Positions 1 through 7,497 of a stretch of 64,000 nt of DNA are shown here, in pieces; position 1 is the first letter of the stretch, and the number at the start of each line of letters is the position of its first letter. The stretch comes from Amycolatopsis oliviviridis (GTDB taxonomy: Bacteria > Actinomycetota > Actinomycetes > Mycobacteriales > Pseudonocardiaceae). The DNA lies in contig NZ_BNAY01000001.1 of NCBI RefSeq assembly GCF_014654365.1, positions 1,426,001 to 1,490,000 of the forward strand, given 5' to 3'. A program made the position numbers and the translations under genes. Below the pieces are notes generated by a model that was not told where the DNA came from, did not search any database, and saw only the letters and a program-made list of their open reading frames with translations.

Positions 1-165
1 GAGCCCGGCGATCATCGGGATCAGGTGGACGAGCAGTTCGAGCAGGATCGCGGGGAGCAGGAGCAGATACGGCAGCGCGACCCGGCGCCGCTTGCGCCGG
101 ACCCGCCGTGATCCGGGAGCCCCGGCCGCCTGCACGGCCGGGGCGTCGTCGAGCGCGGTCGGCAT
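1..165 (-). CDS. Sugar ABC transporter permease, N-terminal 55 residues only (partial)
   Basis: The gene starts with ATG at 165 and runs off the left edge of the window. The visible 55 residues are a basic, Arg/Lys-rich cytoplasmic N-terminus followed by the first hydrophobic helix (about residues 31-55, Leu/Ile rich), as in MalF/UgpA-type binding-protein-dependent permeases. Its ATG overlaps the TGA of the binding-protein gene (ATGA at 162-165), so the two are translationally coupled in one operon with the permease second. The permease assignment rests mainly on this context, because the diagnostic EAA loop lies outside the window. The substrate cannot be told. Confidence 0.7.
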   Translation of the reverse strand, partial: MPTALDDAPAVQAAGAPGSRRVRRKRRRVALPYLLLLPAILLELLVHLIPMIAGL

Positions 166-1478
166 CAACTACCGGCCGCGATCTGCTGATCCGCCTGGTT
201 CAGCTGGTCCCGGATCTTGGCCCCGTCGACCGGCTTGCCCGCGGCGACGTCGGCGAACATCGCCTTCATCGCGGTGCCGATCAGCGTCTCGAACTGCGAC
301 TCCTGCGGGACCTGCGGCATCGGCTCGGCCGAGTTTGCGAGCACGTTCTGGAACACCTTGACGTCCTCGGTCTGGAACGCCGCGTCGCTGTAGGCGTCCT
401 GGACGGTCGGCAGGGAACCGTAGGTCTTGTTGAGCAGCGCCTGCTCCGGCGCCGAGACCATGAACTTCACGAAGTCCAGTGCGGCGTCGGGGTTCTTGGT
501 GTTCTTGAAGACCGACATGTTGATGCCGGCGACGAAGCTGCTCACCTTGCGGCCGTTCGGCGGGGTGGTGGCGGGCTGTGGGATCGGCGCGACGCCGAGG
601 TTGGCCATGTCCATCCCGATGTTCTTGAACGAACCCGCGGAGGCCTGGTTCATGAACATCGCGGCCTTGCCGTCCGACAGGTCCTTGAGGGACTTGGCGG
701 TGTCGGCGTACTCGGCGTTGGCCGGGTTGACGATCTTGTCCTTCTGCATCAGGTCGACGAACTGCTGCACGGCCGCGACCGACGGGTCCGAAGCCAGCTG
801 CGGCTTGCCCTCCGGCGTGAAGAACTGCGCGCCCTGCTGGGCGCCGAGGATCGCCGCGTGGTGACTGTTCTCGGTGACCTGGCCCGCCTGCAGCGAGAGC
901 CCCCACTGGCCCTTGTCGGGTTTGGTGAGCTTCTTGCCGTCCTCGACGAGTTCTTCCCAGGTGGCAGGCGGCTTCGTGATGCCGGCCTCCGCGAAGAGCT
1001 TCTTGTTGTAGTACAGGCCGTACGCCTGGCCGTAGAGCGGCACGCCGACCGGTGGCTGCCCGCTCGCCCCGGTGGCCGCGAGCGACGGCCCGAGGAACCG
1101 CGACTTGCCGCCGACCTTCTCCAGCGCGGCGTCGTCGAACGGCAGGAACGCCCCGGTCGCCTGCAACGAGGCGGACCACGTGTTGCCGATGTTGAGCACG
1201 TCCGGCCCCTTGCCGGAGGTGGTGGCCGCGAGGATCCGGTTGAGCAGATCCGTCCACGGGACGACCTCGAGCTTGACCTTGATCCCGGAGGCCTTCTCGA
1301 ACTTGTCGAGTTCGGGCTGCAGGACGGCTTTGTCGTTGTCGAGACTGGTGCCCTGATTGGACGCCCAGTACACGAGCTCCTTGGGAGCACTGGACGACGT
1401 GTCGCCGCCGCCGCACGCCGCCGTGGTGGCGGCCGCCAGCGCCAGGACGAGCGCGGGAGCGATCTTTCCGATTCGCAT
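165..1478 (-). CDS. Extracellular sugar-binding lipoprotein of an ABC importer
   Basis: The 437-residue protein has a lipoprotein signal peptide: Arg/Lys at residues 2-5, a hydrophobic stretch, and a TAAC lipobox with the lipidated Cys near residue 22. A Gly/Ser-rich linker follows. The rest matches extracellular solute-binding family 1 (MalE/UgpB-like): a WTDLLNRI-type segment near residue 75, a GVPLYGQAYGLYYNKKLF stretch in the middle and a FMNQASAG motif later. It should sit on the outer face of the membrane, capture an oligosaccharide or sugar derivative and deliver it to the permease encoded immediately downstream with a 4-bp overlap. No ATPase gene is visible. Length is normal for the family; the sugar is not predictable. 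Confidence 0.88.
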   Translation of the reverse strand: MRIGKIAPALVLALAAATTAACGGGDTSSSAPKELVYWASNQGTSLDNDKAVLQPELDKFEKASGIKVKLEVVPWTDLLNRILAATTSGKGPDVLNIGNTWSASLQATGAFLPFDDAALEKVGGKSRFLGPSLAATGASGQPPVGVPLYGQAYGLYYNKKLFAEAGITKPPATWEELVEDGKKLTKPDKGQWGLSLQAGQVTENSHHAAILGAQQGAQFFTPEGKPQLASDPSVAAVQQFVDLMQKDKIVNPANAEYADTAKSLKDLSDGKAAMFMNQASAGSFKNIGMDMANLGVAPIPQPATTPPNGRKVSSFVAGINMSVFKNTKNPDAALDFVKFMVSAPEQALLNKTYGSLPTVQDAYSDAAFQTEDVKVFQNVLANSAEPMPQVPQESQFETLIGTAMKAMFADVAAGKPVDGAKIRDQLNQADQQIAAGS

Positions 1479-1551
1479 CGATGGTCCTCGGGGTGAGTGG
1501 CCAAGCCGCGTCCGGGCCTGTGACCCGGGACACGCCTTATTTCAGGGCTTG

Positions 1552-1580
1552 AGTTAAGCCTTGGTCCACCTTGCCGTCAA
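1552..1580 (-). promoter_or_regulatory. Candidate promoter of the ABC importer operon
   Basis: On the minus strand a TTGACG hexamer (1575-1580) is followed after exactly 17 bp by TTAACT (1552-1557), about 75 bp before the start of the binding-protein gene. The -35 box is near consensus; the -10 box is weak, which would suit an activated or repressed sugar operon. No clear LacI-type palindrome was found around it. Confidence 0.35.
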
Positions 1581-1685
1581 GACCCTGACGCCGATTGGTA
1601 CTCCCCCGATCGCGAGTGAGCGATTACCAGGTCAGCGCCGCTTCCCGTGAGTGATCATCGCAGACGCGGGCGACCCGGGCCACGA

Positions 1686-2342
1686 TCACTTCCCGGTGAG
1701 CACATCCAGGGCCTGCCCGCGATGCGCGGCGAAGAGTTCGAGCACCTTTTCGCCGTCGCGCTCCCGGAGAGCCGAAGCCAGCCGCCGATGCTCCTCCGGG
1801 ATGCTCGCGAGATAGCCCTCGGAACTCACGCCGATCCGGGTCAGCAGGAACAGGTGCACCTGCGACCGGATGGCCCGCCATGCCTCGACGAGCCGCCGAT
1901 GCCCGGAAGCCGCGTAGACCGCGTCGTGGAAGTCGATGTCGCAGCGGACCATCTCGTGCTCGTCGCGCGCCCGGTCCATCCGCTCGACGACGTCGTCGAT
2001 CGCGGCCAGCTCCGCGTCCGACGCCTTCGCGACCACCAGCCGGACCGCCAGCTGCTCCAGCGCCGACCGCAGACTGTCGAGCTCGGCGACGTCCACATCG
2101 GACAGCGTGGTGACGATCGCGCCGCGATGCCATTCGCTGCGAACCAGGCCCTCGCGCTCCAGTTTGAGCAGCGCTTCGCGCACCGGACCGCGACTGACGC
2201 CGAGCGCGGCCGAAAGCTCGACCTCGCGCAACTGCGCGCCGGGCGGATAGGCGCCGCCGAAGATGGCGTCCCGGACCCTGTCGGCGACCTCGTCCGCCAG
2301 CCCGCGACGCCGCGCCGGCACCACCCCGACGGGTTCGCTCAT
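1686..2342 (-). CDS. GntR family transcriptional regulator, FadR/FCD subfamily
   Basis: A 218-residue regulator with a winged-helix N-terminus (about residues 12-75, containing LREVELSAALGVSRGPVREALLKLE, shown here as two adjacent parts LREVELSAALGV and SRGPVREALLKLE) and an all-helical FCD ligand-binding domain with the expected metal-ligand type residues (D in DIDFHDAVY, H in EEHRRL and H in AAHRG). The start at 2342 is chosen because a GGAGAGGA ribosome site lies 5-6 bp upstream; an upstream in-frame ATG has no such site. It is divergent from the VOC gene at 2454, and a nearly perfect 28-bp palindrome lies in the gap, so it probably represses itself and that gene in response to a small carboxylic acid. 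The effector is unknown. Confidence 0.88.
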   Translation of the reverse strand: MSEPVGVVPARRRGLADEVADRVRDAIFGGAYPPGAQLREVELSAALGVSRGPVREALLKLEREGLVRSEWHRGAIVTTLSDVDVAELDSLRSALEQLAVRLVVAKASDAELAAIDDVVERMDRARDEHEMVRCDIDFHDAVYAASGHRRLVEAWRAIRSQVHLFLLTRIGVSSEGYLASIPEEHRRLASALRERDGEKVLELFAAHRGQALDVLTGK

Positions 2343-2396
2343 CGTGATCCTCTCCACTGGAACGCCCGATAGTAGCGATGAGGACTTCGATCTCAC

Positions 2397-2424
2397 CTTG
2401 TCTCAATGTTAACATTGCGACAAG
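2397..2424. promoter_or_regulatory. 28-bp palindromic operator between gntR gene and VOC gene
   Basis: The centre is the perfect palindrome CAATGTTAACATTG at 2404-2417. It extends on both sides (CTTGTC at 2397-2402 and GACAAG at 2419-2424) to a 28-bp palindrome with a single mismatched pair. It lies 54 bp upstream of the GntR start and 29 bp upstream of the VOC start, which is where a FadR-type dimer would block both promoters. Binding by the adjacent GntR protein is inferred. Confidence 0.7.
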
Positions 2425-2453
2425 ACTCGTCCGCCGGAAAGGATCCCCTGGTC

Positions 2454-2885
2454 ATGACCGTCCTCGACTCCCCCATCCCTCGCTTCCACCTCGCGATGCC
2501 CGTCGACGATCTCGCCGCGGCGCGCACCTTCTACGGCGAAGTCCTCGGGCTCGAACAGGGCCGCAGCTCCGACAAATGGATCGACTGGAACCTCCACGGC
2601 CACCAGTTCGTCACGCATCTCGCGCCGGAGCGGCCGCAGCGGATCCACAACCCCGTCGACGGACACGACGTGCCCGTCCCCCACTTCGGCCTGATCCTCA
2701 CCGTGCCGGAGTTCCGGAAGCTGGCCGACCGGCTGCGCGCGGCGGACACCTCGTTCGTCATCGAGCCTTACGTCCGGTTCGAGGGCCAGACCGGCGAGCA
2801 GTGGACGATGTTCCTGCTGGACCCGGCGGGCAACGCCCTGGAGTTCAAGGCTTTCGCCGACGACTCGCAGGTGTTCGCCGTCTGA
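2454..2885 (+). CDS. VOC superfamily protein (glyoxalase/extradiol dioxygenase fold)
   Basis: The 143-residue protein starts FHLAMPVDDLAAARTFY near residue 10, the typical first beta-alpha unit of a VOC domain, and ends with LLDPAGNALEFKAF, the usual last strand carrying the metal-binding Glu. A His early in the first strand (about residue 12), a His in the middle (PHFGLIL) and the C-terminal Glu could bind a divalent metal. Start 2454 is preceded by GGAAAGGA. The family resembles the predicted dioxygenases of the COG3565 type, but no substrate can be given. It is divergent from the GntR gene and likely its target. Confidence 0.8.
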   Translation: MTVLDSPIPRFHLAMPVDDLAAARTFYGEVLGLEQGRSSDKWIDWNLHGHQFVTHLAPERPQRIHNPVDGHDVPVPHFGLILTVPEFRKLADRLRAADTSFVIEPYVRFEGQTGEQWTMFLLDPAGNALEFKAFADDSQVFAV

Positions 2886-2900
2886 CGGCCACGCACGGCG

Positions 2901-2940
2901 CCGCAAGGATCGATAACTTCCACATTATCGATCGTTGCGG
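2901..2940. terminator. Strong hairpin downstream of the VOC gene
   Basis: Two 16-bp arms (2901-2916 and 2925-2940) are complementary except for one position and enclose an 8-nt loop. The stem starts 15 bp after the VOC stop codon. There is no T-run after it, as is common for actinobacterial terminators. The 3' arm can also pair locally with the following bases (TGCGG 2936-2940 with CCGCA 2945-2949), giving an alternative smaller hairpin upstream of the cupin gene. Confidence 0.6.
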
Positions 2941-3027
2941 CTTTCCGCATTGATCAAGACCTGCGACCGGGAGAGGCTTGGTCCTGTCAGCGAGCCTGCT
3001 GAACACGGAAACCAAGGAGACTCCACC

Positions 3028-3507
3028 ATGTTCGACCCCATCCTCCTCCGGGCCGCCGACGCCGAGATCGTCAGCGACGCGCCGGGCAGCGACATCACGC
3101 TGCTGGCCGACTCGGACACCACCGACGGGGGCTTCACCGCGAACCGCGCGACCCTGAAGGACGGCGTCTTCGGCACCCCGGCTCACTTCCACACCCGCGC
3201 GACCGAGTTCTTCTTCGTGCTCGAAGGAAAGCTCCAGGTGCTCGTCGAAGAAACCCTGCACACCCTGGAGAAGGGCGACTTCCTCGCCGTGCCGCCCCGG
3301 GTGCCGCACGCGTTCGGGCCCGAGGCAGGCTCGGACGCCGACGTCCTCGTGACCTTCACGCCCGGCATGGCCCGCTTCGACTACTACCGGCTGCTCGACC
3401 GGGTCGCCCGCGGCGAGGCCGACCCGTCGGAGATCGCCGCGTCGTCGAAGCAGTACGACAACCACTACGTCGACAGCCCGATCTGGCGTGCCGCCCGCGG
3501 TCAGTGA
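3028..3507 (+). CDS. Single-domain cupin protein
   Basis: This 159-residue protein carries a cupin core. Motif 1 is the segment with HFHTRATEFFFVLEG near residues 52-66 (His, His, Glu) and motif 2 is GDFLAVPPRVPHAFG near residues 84-98 (His). These residues would coordinate one metal ion inside the beta-barrel. The start at 3028 has AAGGAG 9 bp upstream. A helical C-terminal tail (about residues 125-159) follows the barrel. Such proteins include dioxygenases, isomerases and sugar-binding proteins, so only the fold is claimed. It may be read together with the VOC gene if the hairpin between them is leaky. Confidence 0.8.
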   Translation: MFDPILLRAADAEIVSDAPGSDITLLADSDTTDGGFTANRATLKDGVFGTPAHFHTRATEFFFVLEGKLQVLVEETLHTLEKGDFLAVPPRVPHAFGPEAGSDADVLVTFTPGMARFDYYRLLDRVARGEADPSEIAASSKQYDNHYVDSPIWRAARGQ

Positions 3508-3510
3508 GGG

Positions 3511-3918
3511 TCAGTCGATGACCGCGGTCGCCTCGATCTCGACCAGATGCTCGGGCACGTCGAGCGCCGCGACGCCGATCAACGTGCCCGGCGGGACCGG
3601 GGTACCGCCCAGCTTGGCGGCGGCCCGGTCCACGCCTTCGAGGAACAGCGCGAGTTTGTCCGGGGTCCAGTCGACGACGTAGACGGTCATCTTCGCGACG
3701 TCGTCGAAGGTGGCCCCGGCCCCGGCGAGCGCGGTGCCGATGTTCAGGTAGCACTGTTCGACCTGGGCGGCGAGATCGCCTTCGCCGACCACGGCGCCGT
3801 CGGCGTCCCAGGAGACCTGCCCCGCGATAAAGACCAGCTTCGACCCGGTCGCGATCGACACCTGCCGGTAGGCGGGGATCTCCGGCAGTCCCGCGGGATT
3901 CACCAGGGTGATGCTCAT
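3511..3918 (-). CDS. RidA family (YjgF/UK114) protein
   Basis: The 135-residue protein has the RidA fold signature: FIAGQVSWDADG near residue 31, LAAQVEQCYLNIGTALAGAGA in the middle (written here as one 20-residue stretch without the last residue), and a C-terminal LVEIEATAVI ending, where the family's strand with the conserved Glu lies. RidA proteins hydrolyse reactive enamines or imines made by PLP enzymes; the conserved Arg of the true deaminase subgroup is not evident in the usual place, so this may be one of the Rid2-7 type proteins. It is convergent with the cupin gene and divergent from the HxlR regulator, which probably controls it. Confidence 0.85.
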   Translation of the reverse strand: MSITLVNPAGLPEIPAYRQVSIATGSKLVFIAGQVSWDADGAVVGEGDLAAQVEQCYLNIGTALAGAGATFDDVAKMTVYVVDWTPDKLALFLEGVDRAAAKLGGTPVPPGTLIGVAALDVPEHLVEIEATAVID

Positions 3919-3935
3919 CCGTACTCCTTACTCAT

Positions 3936-3952
3936 GGTCACTTGTGGTTACC
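3936..3952. promoter_or_regulatory. Candidate HxlR operator between ridA-like and hxlR-like genes
   Basis: An imperfect inverted repeat GGTCAC (3936-3941) / GTTACC (3947-3952) lies just upstream of the RidA-like gene start at 3918 and 65 bp before the HxlR gene. The arms differ at one position. The location fits repression of the RidA-like gene; the match to a protein is inferred. Confidence 0.35.
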
Positions 3953-4016
3953 CAGGAACTGTAGGAGAGTGTGCGACGACCTGGAAGAACGCACTTTTTC
4001 GTGACTGGGGAACCTG

Positions 4017-4418
4017 ATGGGAACCAAGCCGCTCAGCGGCACCGAGAACGACACCGACGACGCGGATCTGCTGCGGGCGGACTCGCTGGCGCGGGAGATC
4101 TTCTCCGACGTCGCCAACAAGTGGGCCCTCCTGATCATCGAGACGATCGGCGACCGCACCCGGCGGTTCACCGAACTGCGGAACGACATCGAGGGCATCA
4201 GCCACAAGATGCTCACCCAGAACCTGCGGATGCTGGAACGCAACGGCCTGATCGAGCGGACGGTGCATCCGACCGTGCCGCCCAGGGTCGACTACACCCT
4301 CACCGAGGCGGGGCACGGCTTGCGCGCGACGGTCGACGGGATGTGCGACTGGACCCATCGGTTCCTTTCTCACATCGACGACGCGCGCCGCCGGTTCGAC
4401 GCGCCTGTTAACGGTTAA
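4017..4418 (+). CDS. HxlR family winged-helix transcriptional regulator
   Basis: The 133-residue protein has the HxlR signature: NKWALLIIETIGDRTRRFTE early (residues 35-54), GISHKMLTQNLRMLERNGLI as recognition helix region, and the beta-wing PRVDYTLTEAGHGL. These regulators bind as dimers and often respond to electrophiles or oxidants. It is divergent from the RidA-like gene. The ATG at 4017 is close to the likely promoter and has only a weak ribosome site (GGGGAAC), so the transcript may have a short leader. The gene ends with two GTTAAC copies in GTTAACGGTTAAC at 4407-4419. Confidence 0.88.
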   Translation: MGTKPLSGTENDTDDADLLRADSLAREIFSDVANKWALLIIETIGDRTRRFTELRNDIEGISHKMLTQNLRMLERNGLIERTVHPTVPPRVDYTLTEAGHGLRATVDGMCDWTHRFLSHIDDARRRFDAPVNG

Positions 4419-4477
4419 CGGCCTGGCCGGCAGCTCGATCGGTTCACTTACCCACCTCCCGGATCTATGCTCGCCGC

Positions 4478-5413
4478 GTGATCTCCGGCGGAGCGGAACC
4501 CCGGTCCGAGTTCGCGCGGTTGCTCCGTGACGGGCCCTTCGCCGACGCGCTCCGCGAGGCGATCCGGGTCCGCGGACTCAGCCTGGAACGCCTGCGTGAC
4601 CATCTGCGCGCCCGCGGCGTCTCGATCACCGCGGCGACGCTCAGCTACTGGCAGTCCGGGCGCAGCCGTCCGGAGCGCCGGGATTCCGTACTCGGACTCC
4701 GTCATCTCGAACAGGTGCTGGAAGTGCCGCCCGGCAGTCTGACCGCGTTGCTCGGACCGCCGCGTGCCCGGGGCCGGTGGCCTGCCCGCACCGACGGTCT
4801 CCCGGAGATCGGGCGGTACTGGCCGGACCGGTCACGGATCGACGCGGCCGTCAGCGAGGTCGACACCCGGTGGGACGAACGGCTGACGAGGATCAGCCAG
4901 CACGACGTCGTCTCCGTCGGTCCCGGTCAGGAGGAGCTCGCGTTCCGGTCGCGGCAGGTGCTCCGCGCCGAGGCCGACGGCCCGGATCGCTGGGTGATGA
5001 TCGTCCACATCGACGAGCACGACCGGCCGCTGCCCGCGGTGACCTCGTTACGGGGCTGCCGTCCCGGCCGAAGTGTGCACCGCCCCGAAGACGGTCTGCT
5101 CGTGATGGAACTGCTCTTCGAACGGCCGCTCGCGAAAGGCGAAACCGTCATCACGGAACACACACTGGTGAACTGCGCCCCGTTCCCGCACGCGACCAAC
5201 TACGAGCGCAAATTCCGGTTGCCCGCCCGGGAATACGTCCTCGAGGTCCAGTTCTCCCCCGGCCTGCTCCCGGCACGCTGCCGTCGCTATTCAGAGCAGG
5301 ACGGACAGCCCGCCGAGTGGACGGAAGTCCAGCCAGGCAGCGATTCCGTGCACGGAGTCGCCTTGAATTTCGGCCCTGGCCGGTTCGGCTTCGAATGGGA
5401 TTGGGACTCTTAA
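4478..5413 (+). CDS. HTH-domain regulatory protein with uncharacterised C-terminal domain
   Basis: The 311-residue protein begins at a GTG codon. Residues about 20-85 form a helix-turn-helix of the XRE/Cro type that contains LERLRDHLRARGVSITAATL and the signature YWQSGRSRPERRDS, similar to many actinobacterial regulators that start with a phage-repressor-like domain. Residues 120-311 contain no family I can name but have alternating strands and charged residues and no membrane segment, which suggests a beta-rich sensor or binding domain. It is followed after 83 bp by the secreted protease gene on the same strand, so a regulatory link is possible but not shown. Confidence 0.75.
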   Translation: MISGGAEPRSEFARLLRDGPFADALREAIRVRGLSLERLRDHLRARGVSITAATLSYWQSGRSRPERRDSVLGLRHLEQVLEVPPGSLTALLGPPRARGRWPARTDGLPEIGRYWPDRSRIDAAVSEVDTRWDERLTRISQHDVVSVGPGQEELAFRSRQVLRAEADGPDRWVMIVHIDEHDRPLPAVTSLRGCRPGRSVHRPEDGLLVMELLFERPLAKGETVITEHTLVNCAPFPHATNYERKFRLPAREYVLEVQFSPGLLPARCRRYSEQDGQPAEWTEVQPGSDSVHGVALNFGPGRFGFEWDWDS

Positions 5414-5496
5414 TTGTTAACGACTCGCGGGTCTACGATTTCGCGGGGTGAGGGAATTACCGTCGGCGCACTGCCTTTTCGATTCGAGGAGTGCGT

Positions 5497-7320
5497 ATGC
5501 GACGGCACAACAGAGTTTATTCCTATTTGAGTGTCCTTGCCCTGGTCGCGCTGTGGCTCAGCCCGGAGGCTCAGGCCGCGACACCACCCGCGCCGGTCCA
5601 TCCGGACGCCGAAGTGAACGGGGTGGCAGCCGCGTTCGGGCTGACCACGTCCGAAGCGAAATCCCAGCTGGCCGCCCAGGACGAGGCCCACCGGCTGGCG
5701 GCGTCGCTCCCGGAGGGCCTGCGCGCCCGCTCCGCCGGGCAGTGGTTCGACGCGGCCGCGGGCAAGCTGACCTTGGCCGTCACGAACGCGGCGGACGCCG
5801 ACGCGGCCAGGGCCCTCGGCGCCGAACCGCGGCTGGTGTCCCGGACCGAAGCCGATCTCGACCGGACCGACGAAGCCGTCCGCGCACTGGTCGGCGACGG
5901 CGTCCCAGGCGTGTTCGGCTGGGGTGTCGACGTCCGGAACAACGAGGTCGGCGTCTCGGTCGACCGGACCCGCAAGACCGCCGAGACCGAGAGTTTACTC
6001 TCCCGGGTCAGGAATCTCGGCGTGCGGATCACCGAAAGCGGGTCTTCGCCCGCCCAGCAGGCGGGCACGATCCAAACCGGCAACCCGTGGTGGCCGGGCG
6101 GGGAGAGCAACTGTTCGGTCGGCTTCGGCGCGACCGATTCGGCCGGGGCCAAGCATTTCCTCACCGCCGGGCACTGCACGAACGACCGCGACCAGGCGGC
6201 CTACGGCGCTTCGGGCCAGCAGAACCGGATCGGCACGTCGAACGTCGGCGGGACGCGCAGCGTCAACGCGCGCGAAGGCGACATGGGCGTGGTCGCGGTG
6301 ACGCAATCCGGCTGGGAACTCTCGGCGGCGGTCAACACGTGGGGCGAGCCCGCCATCACGGTCACGGGATCGGCCGAGGCCATGGTCGGCGACCGGGTCT
6401 GCCACTCCGGGAACACGTCGAAGTGGAAATGCGGCGAGGTGAAGTACACGCACAAGGCCGTCGACTACGGCGGCGGGCTGATCATCGAGGACCTGACCTG
6501 GACGACGGCGTGCTCGCTCGGCGGCGACTCGGGCGGCGGCTGGCTGCTCGGCACCAAGGCGGTCGGCCTGCACGACGGCGGACCGTCGAAGTGTGTGGAG
6601 AACCCGAGCGACGGGGACATGTCGATCTTCCAGCCGGTGATCGAAGCCCTGAACAAGTGGAACCTCAAGCTGGTGACCGGTGGCGGCGGCGACACGACGG
6701 CGCCGACCGCTCCCGGCAACGCGCGGACCACCGGCACGACTTCGAACAGCGTCTCGCTGTCCTGGGACGCGGCTACGGACAACGTCGGTGTCACCGGTTA
6801 CGACGTCTACAACGGCTCGACGCTCGCGACTTCCGTGACGGGTACCAGCGCCACCGTGACCGGGCTCAGCCCGGACACGTCCTACAGCTTCACCGTGAAG
6901 GCCCGCGACGCGGCGGGGAACGTGTCGCCCGCGAGTGGTGTCGTGTCCGCCAAGACGGCACCCGGCAACGGCGGCGTCCGGACACTGAGCAACGACACCG
7001 ACTTCGCGATCCGCGACCATCAGCAGGTGTTCAGCCCCGTGACCTCGACCCTCACCGGGCAGGCCGCGACGTCGCTCGGGATCTCGGTGACGATCCGGCA
7101 CACCTGCGCCGAGGACCTCGGCGTGACGCTCCTGGACCCGAAGGGCAAGGCCTACCCGCTCAAGTACAGCGGCGGTTCGGTGTGCACGGCCTGGAACGGC
7201 GCGCGGACGTTCACGGTGCCCGGCGCGTCGTCGCCGGCGGGCGGGAAGTGGCAGCTGCGGGTCACCGACTACGGCCCCGGTGACACCGGGGTACTCGACA
7301 CCTGGTCACTGACCCTCTAA
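5497..7320 (+). CDS. Secreted S1-family serine protease with propeptide, FN3 and P domains
   Basis: The start at 5497 has GAGGA 6 bp upstream. The 607-residue preproprotein has a signal peptide ending near AQA (residue 27), an alpha-lytic-type pro-region (about 30-190), and a chymotrypsin-fold catalytic domain (about 195-395) with the triad visible as His226 (TAGHC), Asp262 (EGDMGV) and Ser345 (GGDSGGG). After a Gly-rich linker come a fibronectin type III domain (about 402-487) and a proprotein-convertase P (Homo B) domain (about 497-605, with the conserved DTG near the end). Cys pairs in the catalytic domain fit streptogrisin-like enzymes. It is expected to be exported, self-processed and to degrade extracellular protein; the P domain is an unusual addition for this family. 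Confidence 0.92.
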   Translation: MRRHNRVYSYLSVLALVALWLSPEAQAATPPAPVHPDAEVNGVAAAFGLTTSEAKSQLAAQDEAHRLAASLPEGLRARSAGQWFDAAAGKLTLAVTNAADADAARALGAEPRLVSRTEADLDRTDEAVRALVGDGVPGVFGWGVDVRNNEVGVSVDRTRKTAETESLLSRVRNLGVRITESGSSPAQQAGTIQTGNPWWPGGESNCSVGFGATDSAGAKHFLTAGHCTNDRDQAAYGASGQQNRIGTSNVGGTRSVNAREGDMGVVAVTQSGWELSAAVNTWGEPAITVTGSAEAMVGDRVCHSGNTSKWKCGEVKYTHKAVDYGGGLIIEDLTWTTACSLGGDSGGGWLLGTKAVGLHDGGPSKCVENPSDGDMSIFQPVIEALNKWNLKLVTGGGGDTTAPTAPGNARTTGTTSNSVSLSWDAATDNVGVTGYDVYNGSTLATSVTGTSATVTGLSPDTSYSFTVKARDAAGNVSPASGVVSAKTAPGNGGVRTLSNDTDFAIRDHQQVFSPVTSTLTGQAATSLGISVTIRHTCAEDLGVTLLDPKGKAYPLKYSGGSVCTAWNGARTFTVPGASSPAGGKWQLRVTDYGPGDTGVLDTWSLTL

Positions 7321-7352
7321 ACCCTTGCCGATCACCGCCGGCACCGGTCCGT

Positions 7353-7395
7353 GAAGGCCTCCTTGAGGGACTCTGGGGCCCTCAAGGAGGCCTTC
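7353..7395. terminator. 17-bp perfect hairpin after the protease gene
   Basis: The arms GAAGGCCTCCTTGAGGG (7353-7369) and its exact complement (7379-7395) enclose a 9-nt loop. It starts 32 bp after the protease stop. The same GAAGGCC core occurs in the hairpin at 32988-33042, so this is a member of a dispersed palindromic repeat family that can also work as a terminator. Confidence 0.7.
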
Positions 7396-7497
7396 GCGGA
7401 CTTTGGCAATAACCCCCCACGGAAGGGAATACGCGCACCGCCAGGCCGGTTAACCTTGCCATCAAGTAGTTCAATGGCAAGCTAACTGGGAGGCGCC

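Noticed and set aside
5448..7283. 611-codon plus-strand frame overlapping the protease gene
   Set aside because: Out-of-frame shadow with Arg/Gly-rich sequence; the protease frame has all catalytic motifs.
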